This document shows, one piece after another, positions 57,558 through 64,000 of a stretch of 64,000 nt of DNA. A model generated the notes under the pieces. It had not been told where the DNA came from, searched no databases, and worked only from the letters and a program-made list of their open reading frames with translations. The stretch is from UMGS1590 sp900552455 (lineage in GTDB: Bacteria; Bacillota; Peptococcia; Peptococcales; Peptococcaceae): positions 1,674,001 to 1,738,000 of the forward strand of contig OZ007004.1 of NCBI GenBank assembly GCA_963931105.1, written 5' to 3'. Within the stretch, counting starts at the first letter, position 1. Each line of letters begins with the position of its first letter. The position numbers were made by a program, and so were the translations under genes.

Positions 57558-58139
57558 ATGAACAACAAACTGCAAGGAAAGGATCTCATCAATATCGGCA
57601 TTTTTACGGCGCTATATTTTATCGTCATTTTTGCTGCGGCATCTATTGGCTTCATTCCGATCTTTATTCCGCTGATCAGTGTGATCGTGCCGATTGTTGG
57701 TGGTATTCCGATGATGCTGTTCTTTTCGAAGATCAAGAAATTCGGTATGCTCACCATTTGTGGCGTGCTGCTCGGGATCATCATGATCTTGACTGGCATG
57801 GGCTACTGGTGTATTTTAACCGGCCTCGTCTTTGGCTTGATCTCTGATCTTATGCTGAGAGCCTGTGACTATAAAAATGCCAAGCGTGAAGTGCTGATCC
57901 ATGGCGTCTTTTCTATGTGGGTGATCGGCGCATTTATTCCAATCGTTGTGACGCGCGAGGCGTACTATCAAAACCTGCTGCCTGGTTATGGTCAGGAGTA
58001 CGCCGACACACTCATGGCCTATATGCCGGACTGGATCTTGCCGGTGCTGCTCATCGCTGCCTTCGTCAGTGGAATTGCAGGCGGTTTTATTGGACGTAAA
58101 ATCTTCAAAAAGCACTTTGAACGGGCAGGCATCGTGTGA
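57558..58139 (+). CDS. MptD/Trep_Strep family ECF transporter S component, cassette 2
   Basis: This 193-residue membrane protein is closely related to the S proteins at 48936 and 60048: GKDLINIGIFTALYFIVIF at the start, LTGMGYWCILTGLVFGLISDL in the middle and IFKKHFERAGIV at the end. It shares more of its central region with the cassette 3 protein (LTGMGFWG). The substrate is unknown. The T gene starts on its stop codon. The ATG at 57558 follows TAGGAGGG. Confidence 0.9.
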   Translation: MNNKLQGKDLINIGIFTALYFIVIFAAASIGFIPIFIPLISVIVPIVGGIPMMLFFSKIKKFGMLTICGVLLGIIMILTGMGYWCILTGLVFGLISDLMLRACDYKNAKREVLIHGVFSMWVIGAFIPIVVTREAYYQNLLPGYGQEYADTLMAYMPDWILPVLLIAAFVSGIAGGFIGRKIFKKHFERAGIV

Positions 58140-58870
58140 TGAAGCGCGAGATTCTGGCGAGCACGGCACAGAAGCGTGGCATTTCTCTCGATCCGCGAAC
58201 CAAGCTGGCGCTCCTTGTGTCGATCGCTGTCTTTGTGCTCGGCGGCTCCTATGCAGGGCCGATGCAGTGGGTGATGATCGCGCTGTCGGCAGTGCCGCTG
58301 CTGTTTTTCCTCGCGGCGGGACGCTTTCGCGGGGCGTTTCTTTACGTGCTCATCTTCGGCGTCAGTCTCTGGCTGGAAATGGTGGCGCTCGCTCGGCTCG
58401 AAGGACTGGCGAATTTTCTCGCTGTGACGATCGTGGGCATTTTTCTGCGCTTCACGCCGAGCCTGGCGATGGGCTATATCGCCATGAGCACGACCACCGT
58501 GAGCGAATTTCTCGCGGCGATGGCTCGGCTCCATCTGCCTCAGCAGGTGGCGATCCCGTTGGCGGTGATCTTTCGCTTTTTCCCAACGATCGCCGAGGAA
58601 TGGCACGCCGTTGGAGACGCCATGCGCATGCGTGGGATCCACCTTGGTGGGGGCAAAGCAGTCGCGATGCTCGAATACCGCCTTGTGCCGATGATGATCA
58701 GCGCCGTAAAGATTGGCGAGGAGCTTTCACAAGCGGCGCTCACCCGCGGCCTCGGTGCGCCGGTGAAACGCACCAACCTCGCGGAGCTTGGCTTCGGCGG
58801 CTGGGACGCGTTCTTTCTTGCGCTCTGCGTGGGTGCGTGGTTGGTGCAGGGCTGGGTCTGGCTTCACTGA
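58139..58870 (+). CDS. ECF transporter T component, cassette 2
   Basis: This 243-residue T subunit begins with SLDPRTKLALLVSIAVFVLGG and has coupling segments FFPTIAEEWHAVGDAMRMRGI and SQAALTRGLGAP. No ATPase gene follows: the next gene is AraC regulator 3 on the other strand, whose stop overlaps this one by 7 bases. It must therefore use the fused ATPase of cassette 1 or 3, or has lost its own. A GTG at 58136 is a possible earlier start. Confidence 0.92.
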   Translation: MKREILASTAQKRGISLDPRTKLALLVSIAVFVLGGSYAGPMQWVMIALSAVPLLFFLAAGRFRGAFLYVLIFGVSLWLEMVALARLEGLANFLAVTIVGIFLRFTPSLAMGYIAMSTTTVSEFLAAMARLHLPQQVAIPLAVIFRFFPTIAEEWHAVGDAMRMRGIHLGGGKAVAMLEYRLVPMMISAVKIGEELSQAALTRGLGAPVKRTNLAELGFGGWDAFFLALCVGAWLVQGWVWLH

Positions 58871-59844
58871 TCCTGCTTGAGATGGGCCAGACGGCGAAAT
58901 TCCAGCGGTGTGACGCCATAGCGGCGCTTGAAAACGGCGGCAAACTTGCTCTGGTTGAGATAGCCAACGGCTTCGGCGATGGCAGAGACCGGGGCTTTGG
59001 TCGTTTGCAGAAGCTCAGCGGCACGTGTCAGCCGGGATTCGCGCACGAAAGCCGCGAGGCTTTGGCCGTAAACGCCACGGAAGTAGTTTTTGAGGCTCGA
59101 TTCGCTGATGCCGAAACGCGCTGCCAGTGTGTGCGCCGGATGGGATTGGCGCAGATCGGCGGTGACGATGGCGCAGGCTTCTTTGGCGATGGCCACTTGG
59201 CTGGCAGTGTAGTAGGTGCGCGGTGTGCTGTCCTGGATTTGAGCGGCAGCGAGCGCGGCGAAAAGCGACAGGCTCAGCCTTCTCTGCGCTGCAGGATCCG
59301 GGGCGTTCTGTTGCTGCCAGAGGGTGCGCAGTGCTTGGGTGGTGTCTGCGTTCATGGTGCAGATGCTGGTATTCGCTGCGGCACCATAGTGCGCGATGAG
59401 CGCCGGAATATCGAGGCCGAAGTCTGCGCGCAGCCAGGGGCGTTCACGCTCGAGCTGCGTTGCCTCGATGAAAAATTCCACGCCTTCGTAAGATTTCCGC
59501 GGATACACATAAGTCCCTGCGGCGTAGCGTTCGGAAAGGGCGCAGTCGCCGGCGCTTACATACACATAACGCCCGTCGTCGAGACAGAGCTCACAGCGCC
59601 CGGCAAGGCAAAGGTTAACCAGCAGCGGGCGCTCGCCAGCGTTTGTTTCTGGAAGCTTCGGCGCAGGCCAGCGCGGCGCTGAGACGCGGATAAAGGCAAG
59701 GGTGAAGCCCGGCCAGAGGACGTGAAAATCGATGGTGCCGTGGCCGTCTTCGGTGACAAGCCGAAGCGTGGCGTGATGGTCATCGTGCGTCAGTGACACG
59801 CCGGGCAGCGAGAGACACTGAGCGAGAATGTCTTCGAGATGCAT
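58864..59844 (-). CDS. AraC-family transcriptional regulator, cassette 3
   Basis: This 326-residue regulator has the N-terminal sensor part and C-terminal double helix-turn-helix (PAHTLAARFGISESSLKNYFRGVYGQSLAAFVRE, then PVSAIAEAVGYLNQSKFAAVFKRRYGVTPLEFR). It is a paralogue of the regulator at 56371 and more GC-rich. It is divergent from cassette 3. The ATG at 59844 lies 8 bases after GGAGG; the ATG at 59859 overlaps that site. Confidence 0.9.
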   Translation of the reverse strand: MHLEDILAQCLSLPGVSLTHDDHHATLRLVTEDGHGTIDFHVLWPGFTLAFIRVSAPRWPAPKLPETNAGERPLLVNLCLAGRCELCLDDGRYVYVSAGDCALSERYAAGTYVYPRKSYEGVEFFIEATQLERERPWLRADFGLDIPALIAHYGAAANTSICTMNADTTQALRTLWQQQNAPDPAAQRRLSLSLFAALAAAQIQDSTPRTYYTASQVAIAKEACAIVTADLRQSHPAHTLAARFGISESSLKNYFRGVYGQSLAAFVRESRLTRAAELLQTTKAPVSAIAEAVGYLNQSKFAAVFKRRYGVTPLEFRRLAHLKQDQ

Positions 59845-59956
59845 GCAGGATTCCTCCATTGTTTGCCAGTTGTGGTGCCAGTTTTCTGCGCTTATTATAG
59901 CACGAACGCGCTGGCGGCGTCAGTAAGCGATGGACAATCCAATATCAAATGGAGCC

Positions 59957-59998
59957 AAAATGCCGTTTGGTTGTAGAGGCTGTGGTTTGTCTGTGCTA
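59957..59998 (+). promoter_or_regulatory. Conserved block upstream of S-T-AA cassette 3
   Basis: AAAATGC (59957-59963), GTGGTT and TGTGCTA (59992-59998) match the block at 57457-57499. It lies between the divergent AraC gene and the S gene. Confidence 0.4.
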
Positions 59999-60047
59999 TC
60001 GTTAGGGTGCCTGGACAGGCGAATAACGATACAGGGAGGAATCATTT

Positions 60048-60629
60048 ATGAACAACATTCAGGCAAAAGATCTCATCAGTCTCGGGCTGTTTACGGTGCT
60101 TTATTTCGTGCTCGGCTGCTGCGTCGCGATCCCGATCGGATTTGTGCCGATTTTTGTGCCGGTGCTCGGGACGCTTTGGGCGATCATCACGGGGATTCCC
60201 TTTATGCTCTATGTGACGCGGGTGAAAACCTTCGGCCTGATCACTCTGATGGCGATCCTCAGTGGGCTGCTCATGGGGCTCACTGGCATGGGCTTCTGGG
60301 GCGTGCCGATGGGTGCTGTCTTCGGGCTGCTCGGTGACCTGATCCCGAAAAGCGGCGGCTACCGCAGCGCGGCGAAAATCCTCGTCGGTTATGCGGTGTT
60401 CAGTCTTTGGATGGTCGGCACCTACATTCCGATGTATTTCATGGTGGAAGCGTCTTACGAAAGTTTTGCGGCAAGCTACGGCGACGAGTACGCGACACAG
60501 GTAATGGCAGTGATGCCGCCGTGGAGCCTGGCTCTCGTCGTGGTGGGGATATTCCTCGGGGCGCTCGTGGGCGGCCTGCTGGGACGCAGACTTTTGCGCA
60601 AGCATTTCACCAGGGCAGGGATCGTCTGA
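60048..60629 (+). CDS. MptD/Trep_Strep family ECF transporter S component, cassette 3
   Basis: This 193-residue membrane protein is a paralogue of the two other S components, with AKDLISLGLFTVLYFVLG at the start, LTGMGFWGVPMGAVFGLLGDLI in the middle and LLRKHFTRAGIV at the end. It overlaps the T gene by one base. The start follows GGGAGG. Substrate unknown. Confidence 0.9.
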   Translation: MNNIQAKDLISLGLFTVLYFVLGCCVAIPIGFVPIFVPVLGTLWAIITGIPFMLYVTRVKTFGLITLMAILSGLLMGLTGMGFWGVPMGAVFGLLGDLIPKSGGYRSAAKILVGYAVFSLWMVGTYIPMYFMVEASYESFAASYGDEYATQVMAVMPPWSLALVVVGIFLGALVGGLLGRRLLRKHFTRAGIV

Positions 60630-61315
60630 TGCTGCGGCTGGATCCACGGACAAAGCTGGCGTTGCTCTTCACGGTGACGACACTGATGTTGGGAGCGAGC
60701 AATGAAGGCGCGATGCTTGCGGTAAAAATGCTGCTCAGTCTGGTGCCATTTGTGCTGATCCTGAGCGCCAGGCGCTGGCAGATGGCAAGCAAATATCTTC
60801 TTTTCTATGCGCTCTGTTTTTTGGCGGAGCGCATCGCCTTTTCTTCGCTGCATGGGTTGTCGGCCTTTGCGGTGCTGGCGCTGACATCGATCATGACGCG
60901 CTTTGCGCCGGGCATCATGGTCGGGGCCTACTTTGTCACGACGACGTCGGTGAGTGAATTTCTCACGGCGATGGGGCGGCTACATGTGAGCGAGAAGGTG
61001 CTGATCCCACTGGCGGTGATCTTTCGCTTTTTCCCGACGATGGGCGAAGAATACTGCGCCATCCGCGATGCCATGCGCATGCGCGGGATCAGGTTGGGGC
61101 GCGTGGGGCCGGAGGCGCTTTTCACTTATCGGGTGGTGCCGCTGGTGATCCAGATCGTGAAGATTGGCGACGAGCTTGCAGCTGCGGCCCTCGCCCGCGG
61201 CCTTGGTGCGCCGGTGGTGCGCACGCGCGCGAAGCACGTCGGCTTCGGTGGCTGGGATGTGCTGGCTCTTGCGCTTTGCGTGGGGAGCTTTGTGGTATTT
61301 TTGTGTGCTAGATGA
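60629..61315 (+). CDS. ECF transporter T component, cassette 3
   Basis: This 228-residue T subunit begins LRLDPRTKLALLFTVTTLMLG and has coupling segments FFPTMGEEYCAIRDAMRMRGI and AAALARGLGAP, close to the cassette 2 T protein. The ATG shares the A of the S-gene TGA. The fused ATPase gene follows after 15 bases. Confidence 0.92.
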   Translation: MLRLDPRTKLALLFTVTTLMLGASNEGAMLAVKMLLSLVPFVLILSARRWQMASKYLLFYALCFLAERIAFSSLHGLSAFAVLALTSIMTRFAPGIMVGAYFVTTTSVSEFLTAMGRLHVSEKVLIPLAVIFRFFPTMGEEYCAIRDAMRMRGIRLGRVGPEALFTYRVVPLVIQIVKIGDELAAAALARGLGAPVVRTRAKHVGFGGWDVLALALCVGSFVVFLCAR

Positions 61316-61330
61316 AAGGAGTTGGGGCGA

Positions 61331-62836
61331 ATGATCCGTTTTGAAAATGTGAGTTTCCTTTATGGCGGCGCGACGGAAGGCGGGGCTGGGGTGCGAGGGA
61401 TCGATCTGGAGATTCCCAAGGGCGAATGTGTCGTGCTCTGCGGGGTGTCGGGTTGTGGCAAGACGACGCTGACGCGTCTTATCAATGGGCTGATCCCTCA
61501 TTATTATGAGGGGATGCTTTCAGGCTGTGTCCTGGTGGACGGGCGTAACGTCAGTGCCGAGCCGCTCTATGACACGGCGGCGGTTGTTGGGAGTGTGTTC
61601 CAGAATCCACGCTCGCAATTTTTCAACGTTGACACGACGAGCGAGGTGACCTTCGGGCCGGAAAATCTCGGCTGGCCGGAGGAGCGGATCCGTGAACGGT
61701 TGGCGAAAACGGTGCAGGATTTTCATTTGGAAGCGCTGATGGACCGCAGCATTTTTGCGCTCTCTGGCGGGCAGAAGCAGCGCATCGCCTGCGCTGGAGC
61801 GGCGATGATGGATCCGGCGGTGTTTGTGCTGGACGAGCCTTCGGCGAATCTCGATGCTCGCTCCACCGAAGCGTTGCGGACGGTGCTGGCACAGTGGAAG
61901 GTGCAGGGAAAGACGATCGTGATCTCGGAGCATCGGCTCTACTACCTGCGCGGCATCGCGGACCGTTTTGTTTATCTCGATGATGGGCGCGTTATCCACG
62001 ACTGGACGGCAACAGAATTTGCGGCGCTTTTGGAGACGGAGCGCACGGCGCTCGGGTTGCGAGCGTATGACCTGGCGCAGCTGGCGCCACGGCCCTCTGC
62101 GCTTGCGTCAGTGGAGCAGATTGTGCTGGAGAATTTCCACTTCGCCTATCCCCGAAAGGGCACACGTAAAGAAGGGGCGGAGCGGCTCGACATCGATCGC
62201 GCGACGTTGCCAGGGGGGCGCATCTGCGGCATTATTGGTGACAACGGCGCGGGAAAATCGACTTTCGCGCGCTGCTTCTGCGGCCTTGAGAAGCGCTGCG
62301 GCGTTGTCACCTGGCGAAATGAGAGACTGACGGCGAAGGACCGGTTGCATCGCGCCTACATGGTGATGCAGGAGACGGGCCACCAGCTTTTCACAGAAAG
62401 CGTGCTGGAGGAGGTGCTCCTGAGCATGGACGCGCCGGATGAAGCGCAGGCGGAGGAGATTCTCGCCGGGGTCGATCTGCTGGCGCTCGCGGAGCGGCAC
62501 CCGCAGTCTCTCTCCGGCGGTCAGAAGCAACGCGTCGCCATCGCTTCGGCGCTGGCAAGCGGGCGTGAGCTGCTCGTTTTCGATGAGCCCACGAGCGGGC
62601 TGGACTTGCGCCACATGCGCGAGGTGGCAGAGATGCTGCGATCCCTTTGCGCACGCGGCGTGAGCGTATTCGTGATCACACACGACATCGAGCTCATCTG
62701 CGCCTGCTGTACGGATATTGTGGAGATCGCAGGCGGGAAAATCTGCGCACAGTATGTGCTCGATGCAGAGGACGCGGCAAGGGTGAGCGATTATTTTCTC
62801 GGCGGCAGGAAGAAAAAATCTACGCCAGATGCTTGA
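61331..62836 (+). CDS. ECF transporter ATPase, two ABC domains fused, cassette 3
   Basis: This 501-residue protein has two EcfA domains. Domain 1: GVSGCGKTT, VFQNPRSQFF, LSGGQKQR, VFVLDEPSANLD, SEHR. Domain 2: GDNGAGKST, VMQETGHQLF, LSGGQKQR, LLVFDEPTSGLD, ITHD. It parallels the cassette 1 protein domain by domain. The ATG at 61331 is 9 bases after AAAGGAG. It energises the cassette 3 transporter and perhaps cassette 2. Confidence 0.95.
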   Translation: MIRFENVSFLYGGATEGGAGVRGIDLEIPKGECVVLCGVSGCGKTTLTRLINGLIPHYYEGMLSGCVLVDGRNVSAEPLYDTAAVVGSVFQNPRSQFFNVDTTSEVTFGPENLGWPEERIRERLAKTVQDFHLEALMDRSIFALSGGQKQRIACAGAAMMDPAVFVLDEPSANLDARSTEALRTVLAQWKVQGKTIVISEHRLYYLRGIADRFVYLDDGRVIHDWTATEFAALLETERTALGLRAYDLAQLAPRPSALASVEQIVLENFHFAYPRKGTRKEGAERLDIDRATLPGGRICGIIGDNGAGKSTFARCFCGLEKRCGVVTWRNERLTAKDRLHRAYMVMQETGHQLFTESVLEEVLLSMDAPDEAQAEEILAGVDLLALAERHPQSLSGGQKQRVAIASALASGRELLVFDEPTSGLDLRHMREVAEMLRSLCARGVSVFVITHDIELICACCTDIVEIAGGKICAQYVLDAEDAARVSDYFLGGRKKKSTPDA

Positions 62837-62861
62837 CGTGAGCGGAAGCTTACGCTATACT
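62833..62861 (+). promoter_or_regulatory. Promoter of the TetR gene
   Basis: TTGACG (62833-62838) and TATACT (62856-62861) are 17 bases apart, at the very end of the ATPase gene. Confidence 0.75.
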
Positions 62862-62909
62862 CAAAACAGTGTTATGAAACACCGTTTTGAAATGAAAGGA
62901 GATGGTCAG

Positions 62910-63536
62910 ATGGCCAGACAGATCGAAGGTGTTTACGAGGCGGTGCTGCGCTGTGCCGAGGAGGAATTTCTCGCGAAAGGCTATAAGGATGCGTCGCTGC
63001 GCACGATTGCTGAGCGCGCCGGCACGAGCACAGGATCGATTTACACGCGCTTCGGCGACAAGGAGGGGCTGTTTTCTGCGCTGGTGGCACCGGTGGCGGG
63101 TGCGCTCAAGGAGATGTTTTTGGAAATTCAGGAACGCTTCCACAATTTTGACGCCAGCGTGCAGGAACAGGAAATGGGCAACTACACGCAGACGCAGCAG
63201 ATGGCGATGCTTGATTATATTTACGATCACTTCGACATTTTCCAGATTCTCCTGGAAGGTGCGGAAGGCACGCGCTTTGCACACTTCGTTGACGAACTGG
63301 TGGAGATCGAGGTGGACTACACCTACAAATACATGGCGGTCATCGGCTGTGAAAGTGTGAAGCGCGGGATCGTCACAGAAGAATTTATCCATATTATCGT
63401 GACGGCGTATTTCAACGGCATGTTTGAAGTGGTGCGCCATGAAATGACGAAGGAAGCGGCAATAAAATATATCCGCTTGCTCAACCGCTATCATATGAAA
63501 GGTTTTGAGACGGTATTCGATGCCGCAGGCGTTTGA
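62910..63536 (+). CDS. TetR-family transcriptional regulator
   Basis: This 208-residue regulator has an N-terminal helix-turn-helix (AEEEFLAKGYKDASLRTIAERAGTSTGSIYTRFGDKEGLFSAL pattern, about 13-55) and an all-helical ligand domain. It lies between ECF cassette 3 and a new ABC transporter gene, which is its probable target. The ATG at 62910 follows AAAGGAG and the promoter at 62833-62861; longer in-frame starts would overlap that promoter. Confidence 0.93.
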   Translation: MARQIEGVYEAVLRCAEEEFLAKGYKDASLRTIAERAGTSTGSIYTRFGDKEGLFSALVAPVAGALKEMFLEIQERFHNFDASVQEQEMGNYTQTQQMAMLDYIYDHFDIFQILLEGAEGTRFAHFVDELVEIEVDYTYKYMAVIGCESVKRGIVTEEFIHIIVTAYFNGMFEVVRHEMTKEAAIKYIRLLNRYHMKGFETVFDAAGV

Positions 63537-63541
63537 CCGCT

Positions 63542-63580
63542 AAAAACTGTGCTCGATCGGGCCCGTGGGCACAGTTTTTT
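63542..63580 (+). terminator. Terminator after the TetR gene
   Basis: The 11-bp stem AAAAACTGTGC / GCACAGTTTTT encloses a GC-rich loop and ends in a T run. Confidence 0.85.
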
Positions 63581-63625
63581 ATAGAAGCAAGAGTTAGTTG
63601 TAGCTTATAGAATGGAGGCTGAATT

Positions 63626-64000
63626 ATGGATACGAAATCAGCTTTGTTGCGCTTGTGGGAAATGGGTGCGGCGGAGCATGGTCGTCTGGCACGGGCGATT
63701 TTCACAGCCTGTGTCGGTGTGCTTTGTGGAATGCTGCCGTATATCGCTGCGGCGCAGATCATCATTGGTCTGCTCCATGGTGAGACGGCGATGAATGGCT
63801 ATCTCTGGTGGTGCGCGTTGGCGCTTGCGGGTTTTGTTTTGCGGGCAGTACTTTATACGTGGGCGCTGGGGATGAGTCATACAGCAACGTTTGATATATT
63901 GCGGCAAGTACGCGCGCAGATTCTTGCCAAGCTGCCAAAACTTCCGCTGGGGGTGATGATCGATACGCCGAGCGGAGAGCTGAAGCAGGTGATCGTCGAT
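63626..64000 (+). CDS. ABC exporter-fold transporter, N-terminal part (runs off the window)
   Basis: 125 codons are visible from the ATG at 63626 (after ATGGAGG). The fragment has two hydrophobic helices (about 23-48 and 60-82) and then FDILRQVRAQILAKLPKLPLG followed by DTPSGELKQVIVD. This matches the first intracellular loop of ABC1 membrane domains, much like subunit 1 at 52728. It is probably the first half of another pair, controlled by the TetR regulator. Confidence 0.85.
   Translation, partial: MDTKSALLRLWEMGAAEHGRLARAIFTACVGVLCGMLPYIAAAQIIIGLLHGETAMNGYLWWCALALAGFVLRAVLYTWALGMSHTATFDILRQVRAQILAKLPKLPLGVMIDTPSGELKQVIVD

Noticed and set aside
1..64000. CRISPR arrays, rRNA genes, insertion sequences or prophage
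   Set aside because: No regularly spaced repeats, no 16S/23S/5S motifs and no transposase or integrase reading frames were seen on either strand.

Overview
The window is a chromosomal segment of an anaerobic Firmicute with moderately high GC. The evidence is an IspH-ribosomal protein S1 fusion, a FeoA-FeoB fusion, a HutP-family gene beside cmk, a short clostridial-type ThiC, an electron-bifurcating-type [FeFe] hydrogenase with its three maturases, tRNA genes without encoded CCA, and strong AGGAGG ribosome binding sites. Negativicutes or Clostridia both fit; I cannot name a species. There are no rRNA genes, CRISPR arrays, transposases or phage integrases. Coding is mostly on the + strand in short operons closed by clear hairpin-plus-T terminators.

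Layout. 1-5.3 kb: end of a membrane protein, a compact type I toxin-antitoxin locus, feoAB, degV, a thioredoxin-like gene and a RelE/RelB-type pair. 5.4-8.0 kb: a decayed peptide-type ABC locus in which a response-regulator start is fused in frame to an ABC ATPase. 8.1-10.07 kb: small genes, then a PBECR-like nuclease gene followed by a compact structured RNA with its own promoter and terminator, the pair lying between two copies of one terminator hairpin. 10.07-16.0 kb: a two-component system divergent from a lipoprotein/MacB-like exporter operon. 16.0-29.6 kb: gapA, two identical tRNA-Gly, rdgB, a DUF234-type ATPase, pckG, baiN/yhiN-hutP-cmk, ispH-rpsA, tRNA-Cys and tRNA-Leu, a hemolysin III gene, a TPP-riboswitch-controlled thiC and a GNAT gene ending in a MITE-like element.

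30.0-41.8 kb is a hydrogen-metabolism island. It holds a TM1266-like regulator with hydE, hydG and hydF; the hydrogenase operon (NuoE-like, small 2Fe-2S, NuoF-like and HydA subunits); then a 2Fe-2S protein, a PAS-containing H-cluster sensor and a SpoIIE-type phosphatase. The first set builds the H-cluster, the second couples NAD(P)H and ferredoxin to H2, and the third probably senses H2 or redox state and signals through the phosphatase.

41.8-48.7 kb holds another two-component system, an ABC system whose permease is fused to an M1-type peptidase, and an MBL-fold hydrolase. 48.9-64 kb is an array of three related MptD/Trep_Strep-type ECF transporter cassettes (S-T-AA, S-T, S-T-AA), interleaved with three AraC-family regulators, one TetR regulator, a pair of ABC-exporter-fold half transporters and the start of a third. 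The gene order resembles metal-chelate or siderophore uptake systems, but the substrate is not visible in the sequence.
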